A stretch of DNA of 53,135 nt, from positions 1 to 53,135 of the forward strand of contig MGOY01000042.1 of the NCBI GenBank assembly GCA_001797275.1, read 5' to 3'. The position numbers and the translations under genes are program-made. This DNA comes from Clostridiales bacterium GWF2_38_85 (GTDB lineage Bacteria > Bacillota > Clostridia > Oscillospirales > CAG-382). Numbering within the stretch: the stretch's first letter is position 1; each line of letters begins with the position of its first letter. This document shows positions 25,901 through 35,258 of the stretch, piece by piece. The notes below the pieces were generated by a model, which was not told where the DNA came from, did no database searches, and saw only the letters and a program-made list of their open reading frames with translations.

Positions 25901-26878
25901 ATGAGCGAAAATTATTATTATGCTGTTGCAAGAACGGCAGAAATCGAAACCCGTCTTCTGGATAAGTCTAAAATTGAACAGCTCATTTCAGCGCCGGACG
26001 CCTTGACAGCATTAAAAATGCTTTCCGGAACCGCCTACGGAGAATTTACTGACCGCATTAACAATCCGGCTGAGTTCGACAAGATCCTGAACGAACAGAC
26101 AAAGTGGCTTTATCAATATATCGACGAGGTTTGCCCTCAAAAAGAAATATCTGAACTCTATCTTCTGCAATATGATGTATTTAATCTTAAGGTTCTTTTT
26201 CGTGAAAAATTATTGAACAGGGAACAGCCTGAGCTATATTCAACACTCGGAACGGTTTCACTCGAAGAATTGAGAAGCATATTGATTGAAGATGACTATA
26301 CAAAGCTTATGCCGGAGATTGCCGCTGCGGTAAAAAAAATCAGAGAATCTGATGGAAAATCCCCTCAAATTATCGATAATATCCTTGATAATTCTCAGTT
26401 TTCCGCACAACTTCGCCTGGCAAAAAAGAGTGGTTCACGGTTTATCGAAAACATGATAAAGACAAATATTGATCTTATAAATATACGTGATTACCTCCGA
26501 ACCAAAAACGGACAGAAAGCTGCTTTCGCTTCTGTATTTATTAAAGGTGGAAATCTCAGTGCTGACTTTTACTATGACACTTTTATTGACGGACAGCCTG
26601 GTTTGAAAGAAAAGCTGTTGTCTACCGATTATACACCGGTTGTCAAGGGCGTTGAAGAGTTTGAGGAAAGCGGAAACCTGATGCTTCTTGAAAAGCTTTG
26701 CGACGAATATATAAATTACTACGTCAAATCAAAAAACACGGCAACATTCGGACCGGAAAAGCTGATAGGCTATATAACAGCTAAAAATAATGAAATATCA
26801 ACACTCAGAATGATATTTATCGGCAAAGTCAACTACATCGCTGTAAAAATAATAAGACAAAGGCTTCGCGATATATAA
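25901..26878 (+). CDS. ntpC: V-type ATPase subunit C (rotor-ring adaptor)
   Basis: Protein of 325 aa, all helical, resembling archaeal/bacterial subunit C (d in eukaryotes), which caps the K ring and seats the central stalk. Family landmarks are the N-terminal YYYAVARTAEIETRLLDKSK, the central YLLQYDVFNLKVLFREKLL, and the C-terminal NNEISTLRMIFIGKVN. A ribosome-binding site is present (GAAGGGTGAGGTG). Confidence 0.92.
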   Translation: MSENYYYAVARTAEIETRLLDKSKIEQLISAPDALTALKMLSGTAYGEFTDRINNPAEFDKILNEQTKWLYQYIDEVCPQKEISELYLLQYDVFNLKVLFREKLLNREQPELYSTLGTVSLEELRSILIEDDYTKLMPEIAAAVKKIRESDGKSPQIIDNILDNSQFSAQLRLAKKSGSRFIENMIKTNIDLINIRDYLRTKNGQKAAFASVFIKGGNLSADFYYDTFIDGQPGLKEKLLSTDYTPVVKGVEEFEESGNLMLLEKLCDEYINYYVKSKNTATFGPEKLIGYITAKNNEISTLRMIFIGKVNYIAVKIIRQRLRDI

Positions 26879-26911
26879 TAATTTCGCAGGTGCTGAAAGG
26901 AGGACATAATT

Positions 26912-27220
26912 GTGAGTAAAATCGGAATAATCGGCGACAAATATACAATTTTGTCCTTTAATGCAGTCGGTGTAACAATTCACGCAACCTCTGATGTTAG
27001 AGATGCTTCAAGAACCATTGCAGAATGGGCAAAAGAAGAGTACAGCATTATTTTTTTAACTGAGCAGCTTGCTGAAAATATGAATGAAACAATCGATGTA
27101 TATAAAAGCAAAACCACTCCGGCAATAATTCTGATACCCGGTAACAGCGGTTCGCTGGGAATCGGGCTTGAAAATATAATACTCAGTGTTGAGAAAGCAA
27201 TCGGAACGAATATTTTATAA
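26912..27220 (+). CDS. ntpF: V-type ATPase subunit F
   Basis: Protein of 102 aa of the central stalk. The N-terminal IGIIGDKYTILSFNAVGV and the later YSIIFLTEQLAE and IILIPGNSGSLGIG match subunit F, which regulates coupling in the DF shaft. It starts with GTG behind a strong AAAGGAGG site. Confidence 0.92.
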   Translation: MSKIGIIGDKYTILSFNAVGVTIHATSDVRDASRTIAEWAKEEYSIIFLTEQLAENMNETIDVYKSKTTPAIILIPGNSGSLGIGLENIILSVEKAIGTNIL

Positions 27221-27258
27221 ATAATTGACAGGCATTTCGGCGAAAGGTTGGAATATAG

Positions 27259-29022
27259 ATGGCAGGTAGAATAGTAAAAATATCAGGGCCCCTGGTTATT
27301 GCCGAGGGTATTGAAAACGTGAAAATGTATGATGTCGTCAGGGTAAGTCATCTTCATCTTATCGGCGAAGTCATTGAAATACGCGGTGATGAAGCTGCGA
27401 TACAGGTTTATGAGGAAACCTCGGGACTTGCACCGGGTGAAATTGTTGAAACAACGGGAGAACCGCTGTCGGTTGAGCTTGCTCCGGGTATCATGGGGGG
27501 AATATACGACGGTATTCAGAGACCGCTTGATGTACTGCGTACAAAAGTCGGTGACTTTATCAGCCGTGGAATTACTGTTGATAAGATAGACAGAGAAAAG
27601 AAATGGAACTTTGAACCTGTATTGAAGGCAGGAGACGAAGTCGTTCTGGGCGACATCATCGGAACTGTACAGGAAACAGATATTATAACTCACAAAATCA
27701 TGGTTCCCAAAGGCTATGAAGGCACAATTAAAAAGATATTTTCTGGTGAGAAAACTGTCACCGGAACGATTGCTGTAATTGAAACCAAGGACGGCGAAAA
27801 AGAGCTGAAAATGCTCCAGAAATGGCCTGTAAGAATACCAAGGCCTATAGCAGAGAAGCTTTCCCCGGTAATACCTCTTATTACTGGTCAGAGAATTATC
27901 GATACCTTCTTCCCGGTTGCAAAGGGCGGTACAGCCTGCATACCCGGTCCGTTTGGCAGCGGTAAAACTGTTGTGCAGCATCAACTTGCAAAATGGGCGG
28001 ATGCAGAAGTTGTCGTATATATTGGCTGCGGTGAGCGCGGCAATGAAATGACTGATGTTCTGAATGAGTTTCCGGAACTCAAAGATCCAAAAACAGGTCA
28101 TTCACTCATGAAAAGAACGGTGCTTGTCGCAAACACATCGGATATGCCGGTTGCGGCGCGTGAAGCATCTATATATACAGGAATCACGATAGCAGAATAC
28201 TATCGTGATATGGGATACTCGGTTGCATTGATGGCAGATTCGACCTCACGTTGGGCTGAGGCACTTCGTGAGATGTCAGGACGTCTTGAAGAAATGCCTG
28301 GCGAGGAAGGTTATCCCGCATACCTTGGTAGCCGTGCAGCTGACTTTTATGAAAGAAGCGGCAATGTAAAATGCCTTGGCAGCGACGGTCGCAAAGGTGC
28401 GTTGACTGCTGTCGGAGCTGTTTCACCGCAGGGCGGCGACCTTGCAGAGCCTGTTACCCAGGCGACACTGCGTATCGTCAAGGTATTCTGGGGATTGGAT
28501 TATTCGTTGTCATACCGCCGTCATTTTCCTGCGATAAACTGGCTTAACAGCTATTCACTTTACACAGACAGACTTGAGGATTGGTTTTCAAAAAATGTAA
28601 CTCCGGACTGGACAAGAGTTTGTACCGATGCAATGAAGCTATTGCAGGAAGAAGCAGAGCTGCAGGAAATTGTTAGACTGGTCGGAGTTGATTCGCTCGG
28701 TGTCGAAGATCAATTCAAGCTCGAATGCACGAGATCTATTCGTGAAGACTATTTACAACAGAATGCGTTTTCTGAGGTTGATAGTTATACAAGTCCCGAA
28801 AAAATGTATAAAATGCTTCGAAATATATTACTTTATTATTCCGAAGGAATCAAAGCTTTACAGAGCGGAGCATTATTCAATGATATAATTGAGCTTGATG
28901 TGCTTGTTGATATAGCAAAGTCCAAGAATATCTCTCAGGATAATCTTGCGGAATTGGATAAGATATCAGATAAGATCAGAGATCAGATTTCAAAAACATT
29001 AATGAGCGAGAAAACCGCTTAA
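27259..29022 (+). CDS. ntpA: V-type ATPase catalytic subunit A
   Basis: Catalytic subunit of 587 aa. Walker A GPFGSGKT is at about residues 231-238 (the A-type signature), with the bulge domain inserted before it (about 110-190). Further motifs are [13 protein letters not shown], the Walker B region [20 protein letters not shown], and the arginine-containing [12 protein letters not shown]. Length is standard. With subunit B it forms the A3B3 head that hydrolyses or makes ATP. Confidence 0.97.
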   Translation: MAGRIVKISGPLVIAEGIENVKMYDVVRVSHLHLIGEVIEIRGDEAAIQVYEETSGLAPGEIVETTGEPLSVELAPGIMGGIYDGIQRPLDVLRTKVGDFISRGITVDKIDREKKWNFEPVLKAGDEVVLGDIIGTVQETDIITHKIMVPKGYEGTIKKIFSGEKTVTGTIAVIETKDGEKELKMLQKWPVRIPRPIAEKLSPVIPLITGQRIIDTFFPVAKGGTACIPGPFGSGKTVVQHQLAKWADAEVVVYIGCGERGNEMTDVLNEFPELKDPKTGHSLMKRTVLVANTSDMPVAAREASIYTGITIAEYYRDMGYSVALMADSTSRWAEALREMSGRLEEMPGEEGYPAYLGSRAADFYERSGNVKCLGSDGRKGALTAVGAVSPQGGDLAEPVTQATLRIVKVFWGLDYSLSYRRHFPAINWLNSYSLYTDRLEDWFSKNVTPDWTRVCTDAMKLLQEEAELQEIVRLVGVDSLGVEDQFKLECTRSIREDYLQQNAFSEVDSYTSPEKMYKMLRNILLYYSEGIKALQSGALFNDIIELDVLVDIAKSKNISQDNLAELDKISDKIRDQISKTLMSEKTA

Positions 29023-29057
29023 CCTGGTATTAGTTGCAGAAAGGAAATGATATTGTA

Positions 29058-30461
29058 ATGATAAAAGAATATCAGACAATAAAAGAAATAGTCGGCCCTC
29101 TGATGCTGGTTGAACAGGTTGAAGGTGTATCGTACGATGAGCTTGTTGAGATAACACTTCAGAATGGCGACATTCGACGCGGCAGAGTTCTTGAGATCAA
29201 CCGCGATAAGGCACTTATCCAGCTATTTGAAGGCTCGCAGGGGATAAACATAAAGCAGACACGAGTAAGATTCTTGGGCAAAAGCCTGCAGCTTGCATTA
29301 TCACCTGATATTCTGGGCAGAGTATTCAACGGAATGGGGCTGCCCAAAGATGGCGGCGCACCCATAATAGCTCAGAAAAGGCTTGACATAAACGGAAACC
29401 CGATAAATCCCACAGCAAGAGATTATCCATCTGAGTTCATTCAGACAGGTATTTCTTCGATTGATGGGTTGAATACATTGGTAAGAGGTCAGAAGCTGCC
29501 TGTTTTCTCTGCTTCAGGGCTTCCGCATGCCCGTCTTGCGGCACAAATTGCCCGTCAGGCAAAGGTTCTTAATACAAATTCGCAGTTTGCGGTTGTTTTT
29601 GCCGCAATCGGTATAACATACGAGGAAGCCGATTACTTTATCTCCGACTTCAAGAAAACCGGTGCGATTGACAGAACAGTACTTTTCATGAACCTTGCGA
29701 ACGATCCTGTTGTCGAGCGTGTTGCAACACCCAGAATGGCACTCACTGCGGCAGAGTATCTGGCTTTCGAGCTTGATATGCATGTCCTTGTAATTATAAC
29801 TGATATCACAAACTACTGTGAAGCACTTCGTGAGGTTTCAGCAGCGCGTAAGGAAGTCCCCGGCCGCCGTGGTTATCCGGGTTATATGTACACTGATCTT
29901 GCATCACTTTATGAGAGAGCCGGAAGAATTAAAGGCAAAAAAGGTTCGATAACCCAGATCCCGATTCTATCAATGCCCGAGGATGATAAAACACATCCCA
30001 TCCCAGACCTTACCGGATACATTACCGAAGGGCAGATTATACTATCAAGAGAATTAAACAGAAAAGGCATATTCCCGCCTATAGATGTTTTGCCGTCACT
30101 TTCAAGACTTAAGGATAAAGGTATTGGTTGTGGAAAGACGAGAGAAGACCATGCCGATACAATGAACCAGCTGTTCGCAGCTTATGCAAGAGGTAAGGAA
30201 GCAAAAGAACTTGCTGTCATTCTGGGTGAGGGAGCATTATCCGATATAGATAAACTCTATGCAAAATTCGCAGAAAAATTTGAAAAACAATATATCGGTC
30301 AAGGTGAAAATGAGGACAGGGATATCGAAACAACCCTTCAAATCGGTTGGGATCTACTGACAATATTCCCGAAGAATGAGCTTAAACGAATCAGAGATGA
30401 ATATATAGCAAAATATTTGCCGGAGAACAGTAAGGACACAGCAATATTTACAGCAGAATAA
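29058..30461 (+). CDS. ntpB: V-type ATPase regulatory subunit B
   Basis: Protein of 467 aa from the chosen ATG at 29058, homologous to the catalytic subunit but without a Walker A P-loop; the equivalent place reads [19 protein letters not shown], as expected for subunit B. The segment [25 protein letters not shown] is diagnostic. A TTG codon at 29034 would add 8 residues, but the family normally starts with MIKEYQTI-like sequence. It contributes the arginine finger to the A subunit site. Confidence 0.96.
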   Translation: MIKEYQTIKEIVGPLMLVEQVEGVSYDELVEITLQNGDIRRGRVLEINRDKALIQLFEGSQGINIKQTRVRFLGKSLQLALSPDILGRVFNGMGLPKDGGAPIIAQKRLDINGNPINPTARDYPSEFIQTGISSIDGLNTLVRGQKLPVFSASGLPHARLAAQIARQAKVLNTNSQFAVVFAAIGITYEEADYFISDFKKTGAIDRTVLFMNLANDPVVERVATPRMALTAAEYLAFELDMHVLVIITDITNYCEALREVSAARKEVPGRRGYPGYMYTDLASLYERAGRIKGKKGSITQIPILSMPEDDKTHPIPDLTGYITEGQIILSRELNRKGIFPPIDVLPSLSRLKDKGIGCGKTREDHADTMNQLFAAYARGKEAKELAVILGEGALSDIDKLYAKFAEKFEKQYIGQGENEDRDIETTLQIGWDLLTIFPKNELKRIRDEYIAKYLPENSKDTAIFTAE

Positions 30462-30470
30462 GAACAAATA

Positions 30471-30516
30471 AGTTGAACTAAAAGAAAGATCACTTCTAAA
30501 CTTAGTTTGTTCAACT
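30471..30516 (+). promoter_or_regulatory. Hairpin between subunits B and D
   Basis: AGTTGAAC (30471-30478) and GTTCAACT (30509-30516) form an 8-bp stem in front of the subunit D start. It has no T tract after it and may tune expression of subunit D relative to the 3:3:1 A:B:D stoichiometry. Confidence 0.45.
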
Positions 30517-30523
30517 AGAAAGC

Positions 30524-31168
30524 ATGAACACGAAGATGCCGATTAACAATGTCAGTCCGACAAGAATGGAGCTTTCAAACCAGAAAAAGCGATTGAAAAC
30601 CGCTTCGAGAGGGCATAAGCTGCTTAAGGACAAACAGGATGAGCTGGTAAAGAAATTTATTGAGCTGATAAAAATTAATCAAAGCTTGAGAATTGAAGTC
30701 GAAAATGAGTTAAATTCAGCATTTTCAGACTTTGTTGTCGCACGCGCATTAATGAGTGAACCTGCTGTCGAAAATGCTTTGTCTTTTCCTGTGCAGACTG
30801 CCGATGTAAAAATAAGCAAAAAGAATATTATGAGTGTAAACACTCCAGTATTTAAATTAACGATAAACTCTATCGATAACAATCTTCCTTATGGGCTTGC
30901 CCAGACCTCGGCACAGCTTGATTTTGCGGTTCGAAAAATAAGACAAGTGATTGAAAAAATGGTTAAACTCGCTGAGGTCGAGAAGAGTTGTCAGCTTATG
31001 GCTGAAGAAATCGTAAAAACTCGCAGGCGTGTCAACGCACTCGAATATGTTATGATACCGAATTTCCAAGAAACCATACGGGTAATCAAGATGAAGCTTG
31101 ATGAAGCTGACAGAAGCACGAGAATCAATCTGATGAAGATAAAATCGATGGTACAGAAGACAAATTAA
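30524..31168 (+). CDS. ntpD: V-type ATPase subunit D (central shaft)
   Basis: Protein of 214 aa made of two long helices (residues about 10-75 and 130-205) that form the rotor axle. The N-terminal landmark VSPTRMELSNQKKRLKTA followed by RGHKLLKDKQDEL is diagnostic. An ATG four codons later is an alternative start. It is the last gene of the V-ATPase operon and is followed by a terminator. Confidence 0.94.
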   Translation: MNTKMPINNVSPTRMELSNQKKRLKTASRGHKLLKDKQDELVKKFIELIKINQSLRIEVENELNSAFSDFVVARALMSEPAVENALSFPVQTADVKISKKNIMSVNTPVFKLTINSIDNNLPYGLAQTSAQLDFAVRKIRQVIEKMVKLAEVEKSCQLMAEEIVKTRRRVNALEYVMIPNFQETIRVIKMKLDEADRSTRINLMKIKSMVQKTN

Positions 31169-31184
31169 ACAACTAAATACGAAT

Positions 31185-31225
31185 AAAAGAGGCATATGCC
31201 GGTTGGCATTTGCCCCTTTTATTTT
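31185..31225. terminator. Terminator after the V-ATPase operon
   Basis: GGCATATGCC (31191-31200) pairs with GGCATTTGCC (31205-31214) with one mismatch over GGTT, followed by CCTTTTATTTT; an A-rich flank upstream lets it also serve the convergent lipoprotein gene. Confidence 0.8.
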
Positions 31226-31251
31226 AATTACTGTTTAGTTGAAGTAAACGA

Positions 31252-31449
31252 TTATTCGCTGACTTCTGCAGTGGATTCTACGCTCTCATCAACAACACTC
31301 TCAGCGGCTGAGCTGTCATCAGCTGTGCTTGTAGCTTCGCTTGTGATGCTTTCACCAGCTGCGCTTGAAGTATTCTTGTCGTCTTTTTCACAAGCAACAA
31401 GAGCAACACTCATAAGTAATACCAGCATAAATGCTAAAATCTTTTTCAT
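31252..31449 (-). CDS. Small acidic lipoprotein
   Basis: Protein of 65 aa. The signal peptide ends with a lipobox, LVAC, with the lipidated Cys at residue 20. The mature 46 residues are a Ser/Glu/Ala/Thr-rich low-complexity tail (SSAAESVVDESVESTAEVSE), likely disordered at the outer face of the membrane. A GAAGGAG site precedes the ATG. The function is unknown; it may be a degenerate or linker-only lipoprotein. An extended -10 (TGGTATAAT, minus strand, 31535-31527) is its likely promoter. Confidence 0.7.
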   Translation of the reverse strand: MKKILAFMLVLLMSVALVACEKDDKNTSSAAGESITSEATSTADDSSAAESVVDESVESTAEVSE

Positions 31450-31638
31450 TTTAAGTAACTCCTTCGATAAAATTACGATAAGTACTTTGATAACCCATAT
31501 AACAAAGAAACATATCGATGTATTATATTATACCATACCTGTATATATTTGTATATGTGCGCATTGTACAATACATTTTGCGCTAACGACCATCAATTTG
31601 TATGAAATCACGAATATCGAACTATTTTATAATAACTA

Positions 31639-31686
31639 TTGACAATATCAGTATTTAGATTTATACTAAAACAGTAATTATTACTG
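31639..31686 (+). promoter_or_regulatory. Promoter and Fur-family operator of the PerR-like gene
   Basis: TTGACA (31639-31644) and TATACT (31662-31667) are 17 bp apart. Directly downstream lies a perfect 7-1-7 palindrome, CAGTAAT-T-ATTACTG (31672-31686), the geometry of a Per/Fur box, overlapping the expected transcription start. This fits autorepression. A second palindrome, TATTAATTAATA, is at 31738-31749. A GGGAGG at 31714-31719 has no start codon behind it. The rest of 31540-31638 shows nothing. Confidence 0.6.
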
Positions 31687-31763
31687 ATTAAAACTTTATA
31701 TAAATAAATAAATGGGAGGATTCATAATTTTATATACTATTAATTAATAATACAATATATATT

Positions 31764-32174
31764 ATGCAGTTAGATATGAATTATTCGAAACAAAGAGAAC
31801 TTATTTTGTATGAGATAAAAAAATCAAAATGCCATCCTACCGCTTTTGAAATCTACAACGAATTAAAGCCTGGCAATCCGGCACTTAGTCTTGGTACAGT
31901 ATACCGCAATCTTAAGCTTTTGTCAACTGAGAATAAAATAATTAAACTTGCAACCCCGAGCGGACCGGATAGGTTTGACGGCAACACCGATGAGCATTAT
32001 CATTATTATTGCATTTCGTGCAGCAAAGTTTGTGATGCCGATGATATCAAAGCTTCCGATATCAGTAAAATATTTAATAATCCAAAGCAGAAAATCGTTG
32101 GGTATGAATTAAATATTCTTTGTATATGCGAGGAGTGTAACAAGAATAATATTGATGTAAGTAATTATAAGTAA
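31764..32174 (+). CDS. Fur-family regulator, PerR-like
   Basis: Metalloregulator of 136 aa. A winged helix (residues 1-80, with SLGTVYRNLKLLS as the recognition region) is followed by the metal-binding segment DRFDGNTDEHYHYYC (D, D, H, H pattern of the PerR regulatory site) and two CxxC pairs (CISC and CEEC) for structural zinc. Its adjacency to rubrerythrin supports a peroxide-sensing role over iron or zinc sensing. No strong Shine-Dalgarno precedes the ATG at 31764; the ATG at 31776 is possible too. Confidence 0.85.
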   Translation: MQLDMNYSKQRELILYEIKKSKCHPTAFEIYNELKPGNPALSLGTVYRNLKLLSTENKIIKLATPSGPDRFDGNTDEHYHYYCISCSKVCDADDIKASDISKIFNNPKQKIVGYELNILCICEECNKNNIDVSNYK

Positions 32175-32190
32175 TATATGGACATGGAGG

Positions 32191-32283
32191 AATTAGCGTG
32201 AAAATTAAGTTAACATAGATATGAAGATAACTTGTTTCACGCTATATTGTGTGCGGCTGCTACGCGGCAGAATGGAGATTATT
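32191..32283 (+). promoter_or_regulatory. Structured leader of the rubrerythrin gene (possible divergent copy 4 of the RBS-proximal repeat)
   Basis: TAGCGTGAAA (32194-32203) pairs with TTTCACGCTA (32235-32244), and AAGTTA (32207-32212) with TAACTT (32228-32233), giving a long hairpin. A short GC hairpin follows and then TGGAG, which is the ribosome-binding site. A GGAGG site precedes a six-codon GTG frame (32198-32218) inside the hairpin. The layout (hairpin, TTGTG, hairpin, RBS) parallels the repeats at 21080 and 42288. Confidence 0.45.
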
Positions 32284-32829
32284 ATGAAAGATTTAAAGGG
32301 AACCAAAACAGAGAAAAATTTATTGGATGCATTTGCAGGTGAATCTAAAGCTCGCAATAAGTACACATATTACGCTTCAAAAGCGAAAAAGGAAGGATAT
32401 GAACAGATATCTGCTCTCTTCATAGAAACAGCGAATAATGAAAAAGAGCATGCGAAAATATGGTTTAAACTGCTCCAGGAGAACGGTGAAGTTGCAGACA
32501 CAGTGACAAATCTTAAGGATGCTGCAGCAGGCGAGAACTATGAATGGACAGATATGTATGCAAACTTCGCAAAGGAAGCTAAAGAAGAAGGTTTTACAAA
32601 GATAGCATACCTTTTCGAAGAGGTAGCAAAAATTGAAAAGATACATGAAGAAAGATATCTTAAATTATTATCAAATATAGAAAACGGACTTGTGTTCTCA
32701 AGAGATGGTGATACGATTTGGCAATGCGCAAACTGTGGTCATATCGTGATTGGGAAACAGGCACCTCAGATTTGTCCTGTATGCACTCATCCACAGGTAT
32801 ACTTCCAGATCGAAGCTAAAAACTACTAA
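32284..32829 (+). CDS. Rubrerythrin
   Basis: Protein of 181 aa, a diiron peroxidase that reduces hydrogen peroxide in anaerobes. The ferritin-like four-helix part has the ligand motifs [11 protein letters not shown] and [11 protein letters not shown] plus [14 protein letters not shown]. The C-terminal rubredoxin-like iron site has CANC and CPVC. The start at 32284 follows TGGAG at 7 bp; upstream in-frame ATGs (32221, 32272) fall in the structured leader. It lies just after the PerR-like gene, its likely regulator. Confidence 0.95.
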   Translation: MKDLKGTKTEKNLLDAFAGESKARNKYTYYASKAKKEGYEQISALFIETANNEKEHAKIWFKLLQENGEVADTVTNLKDAAAGENYEWTDMYANFAKEAKEEGFTKIAYLFEEVAKIEKIHEERYLKLLSNIENGLVFSRDGDTIWQCANCGHIVIGKQAPQICPVCTHPQVYFQIEAKNY

Positions 32830-32846
32830 AAGTTATAAATACTTTG

Positions 32847-32881
32847 CCGGAAATATGTTTTCGTATATTTCCGGTTATTTT
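32847..32881 (+). terminator. Terminator after rubrerythrin
   Basis: CCGGAAATAT (32847-32856) and ATATTTCCGG (32865-32874) form a perfect 10-bp stem followed by TTATTTTT. Confidence 0.9.
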
Positions 32882-32930
32882 TCTATTTAAAATATAACGA
32901 ACAGGATATAATCAATCTACATGAAACTAT

Positions 32931-33022
32931 AAAATGAATTACCTTAGCAATTTAAAAAAAGCCTACACTGCATGGCTTTTTTAAAATTAATAATATCATA
33001 ATTCATTTGTTAGTTTAATATA
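32931..33022. repeat. 92-bp palindromic intergenic repeat, copy B (contains a terminator-like hairpin)
   Basis: It begins AAATGAATT and ends with 22 bp identical to 17702-17723. Its centre is a hairpin AAAAAAGCC (about 32955-32963) with GGCTTTTTT (32974-32982). The central sequence differs from copy A while ends and architecture are kept, as in small mobile palindromic elements. Confidence 0.6.
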
Positions 33023-33047
33023 TAATCGGATATATTCTCATCAATGA

Positions 33048-33076
33048 TTGACATATAAATAGGTATATGCTATCAT
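33048..33076 (+). promoter_or_regulatory. Promoter of the ADP-ribosylglycohydrolase lipoprotein gene
   Basis: TTGACA (33048-33053) and TATCAT (33071-33076) are 17 bp apart, with TGC directly before the -10. Confidence 0.75.
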
Positions 33077-33109
33077 GCAATTATAACATATATAGGAAGG
33101 CATTTTTGT

Positions 33110-35098
33110 ATGAAAAAGCTATTGTTGTTTTTGCTTGCATTTTTATTTACTTTTTCAGTAACCGCTTGTGAAGGTGGTAAACAGGGTAATTCAACTCCTT
33201 CGGATTTGAATTCTGAAAATTCAACTGATGAATCAATTGTTACAATCGAAAAGCAAATTTCAAATGATGAGCTGTATGATAAAATACTTGGCTCCTGGGT
33301 TGGTCAGGCTGCCGGTGTTGTTTGGGGTGCGCCAACAGAATTCGTTTACGGTGGGAGGATAATACCAGAAAACGAAGTCCCATCGAGCGATAATCTTGAT
33401 ATGAACGGCATGTTTACCCAGGATGACTTATATGTTGAGATACCGTTTATACAGGCAATGCTCGAAAATGGTGTTGACTGTGACATAAAATATCTTGCCG
33501 ATGCATTCAAAGAAACAACCTTTCCTCTTTGGCACGCCAACCTTGCTTCAAGAGACAACTTAAAGGCCGGTATTGAAGCTCCTTTATCAGGCAACCCACT
33601 GTATAATGATCATAGCGACGACATCGACTGGCAAATTGAAGCTGACTTTGTAGGTCATATGTATCCGGGTCTTATCAATGAAGCAGCACAAAAAGCTTTT
33701 GAAATAGGTCATATTATGAATTATGGTGATGGCGTATACGGGGGTGTATTTGTTACTGCAATGCATGCAGCGGCATTCTTTGCTGAGGATATTGATGAAA
33801 TAATAGATGCAGGCATAAATTCAATCCCGGAAGGCACAACCTTTCGTCAGATCATGGATGATGTTATGAAATGTTATGACGAGGGCAAGACATGGGAGGA
33901 ATGCTGGCAAGTTATCGAAACAAAATGGGGTAAAACCGATACATGTATCAATCTTGCAAGTTCTGACCTGAATATTGATGCAAAAATGAATTCGGCATAT
34001 ATACTTATCGGATTGCTTTATGGCGAAGGCGATTTTGAGGAAAGCATCAAGATATCAATGCGTTGCGGGCAGGATAGCGATTGCAATCCATCAAGCGTCG
34101 GAGCAATATTGGGAAATTTCTACGGATATAAAGCACTTGATTCCAAATGGAAAAACATCGATATGGAAGACGGTAAATTTCAGTACACAGAATACACTCT
34201 TGATAACTGTGTGCAAGGCAATATTACACTCTTAAACCAGGTGTTGTCTGCTAAAGGGTTCACTGAATCAAATGGTATGTGGACTATTAATATAAACACA
34301 GTTATAAAGCCGGTTGAGTTTGAACAACGCAATGATACTCCAGCGATTGATATAATTGCAGACAATCAAAACGGTGCTGTTGTACTGAGTGTTAAAATAA
34401 TAGCAACAGGTGAAATAAAATCATTCGAATGGAATATGGGTGATGAGACAATATATACAACCGAGGATGTGTTTCATGTATATAAAGCTGTCGGCGAATA
34501 TAAAATTACCTGTAAAGTAACCGATGCTGACGACAATGTTGTTATAGCGGAAAAAACTATAAATGTTGACAAGATAATATCCGATTATGATAAAACCGAT
34601 GCAGGTACAGTGAGAAACATTGCTTCAATTTCCATACCACTATGTAATGTAAAAGATCCCAAGGGCGTTGGTGCAAAAAATTTAAGTGTTTTATCTGACG
34701 GAATTAAAACAGGTGGCTCGGCGGTTCAATATGACACTTTTGATTATGCAACCAAACCATATGAACAGTACTTTGCTTACCTCTTTCCGGTTGAATTTAA
34801 GGTTAGCTCGGTTATTTTTACAGAAGGAATGCACTTCAACAACGGCGGATGGTTCCAAAATGGAGATATTAGACTTGAAACGCTGGTAGACGGTGAATGG
34901 ATTGAAATTCAAGGGACCTCTTCGCCTGATTATCCAAATGGTGATACAACTGGTATATTCGGTTCAGCTTTTGAAAGTTATACTTTTGATATAGATGATT
35001 ATGTATGCAGTGGTATCAGAATAATCGGAATCGGCGGTGGTTCAGCAAGCTTTATCAGCGCAGCTGAAATCGAAGTTTTCGCAACAGAAGTTGAATAA
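33110..35098 (+). CDS. Lipoprotein ADP-ribosylglycohydrolase-like protein with PKD and discoidin-like domains
   Basis: Protein of 662 aa. The signal peptide ends in a lipobox, VTAC (Cys20), so it is exported and lipid-anchored. Residues about 52-350 match the ADP-ribosylglycohydrolase fold: ILGSWVGQAAGVVWGAPTEF, a DD pair in TQDDLYVE, and the C-terminal metal motif CGQDSDCNPSSVGAILG. Residues about 420-485 form a PKD-like beta domain (EWNMGDETIYTTEDVFHVY). Residues about 500-660 resemble a discoidin/F5-F8 carbohydrate-binding fold. Such extracellular members may act on glycosides or ADP-ribose-like ligands; the substrate is unknown. AGGAAGG precedes the start. Confidence 0.82.
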   Translation: MKKLLLFLLAFLFTFSVTACEGGKQGNSTPSDLNSENSTDESIVTIEKQISNDELYDKILGSWVGQAAGVVWGAPTEFVYGGRIIPENEVPSSDNLDMNGMFTQDDLYVEIPFIQAMLENGVDCDIKYLADAFKETTFPLWHANLASRDNLKAGIEAPLSGNPLYNDHSDDIDWQIEADFVGHMYPGLINEAAQKAFEIGHIMNYGDGVYGGVFVTAMHAAAFFAEDIDEIIDAGINSIPEGTTFRQIMDDVMKCYDEGKTWEECWQVIETKWGKTDTCINLASSDLNIDAKMNSAYILIGLLYGEGDFEESIKISMRCGQDSDCNPSSVGAILGNFYGYKALDSKWKNIDMEDGKFQYTEYTLDNCVQGNITLLNQVLSAKGFTESNGMWTININTVIKPVEFEQRNDTPAIDIIADNQNGAVVLSVKIIATGEIKSFEWNMGDETIYTTEDVFHVYKAVGEYKITCKVTDADDNVVIAEKTINVDKIISDYDKTDAGTVRNIASISIPLCNVKDPKGVGAKNLSVLSDGIKTGGSAVQYDTFDYATKPYEQYFAYLFPVEFKVSSVIFTEGMHFNNGGWFQNGDIRLETLVDGEWIEIQGTSSPDYPNGDTTGIFGSAFESYTFDIDDYVCSGIRIIGIGGGSASFISAAEIEVFATEVE

Positions 35099-35125
35099 AG
35101 CAAATATTAATCAGAGTTTTTATAT

Positions 35126-35161
35126 AAACATCCAAGGCTGCATTGCCTTGGATGTTTTATT
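35126..35161 (+). terminator. Terminator after the ADP-ribosylglycohydrolase gene
   Basis: AAACATCCAAGGC (35126-35138) and GCCTTGGATGTTT (35145-35157) form a perfect 13-bp stem followed by a short T-rich run. Confidence 0.88.
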
Positions 35162-35258
35162 CTAATATGACATTTATAATGATAAAATGTGTTGCATATA
35201 TGTATTATATATGATATTATGATATATAGAATGTGATAATCGATACAAGGAGGTTTCT

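Noticed and set aside
31196-31642. Plus-strand frame of 148 codons over the small lipoprotein
   Set aside because: It starts in the V-ATPase terminator and is the complement of a lipoprotein gene with a clear lipobox and RBS.
32881-32990. Small RNA between two terminators after rubrerythrin
   Set aside because: A TATAAT-like hexamer exists but no -35 is convincing, and the second terminator is explained as the core of the palindromic repeat.
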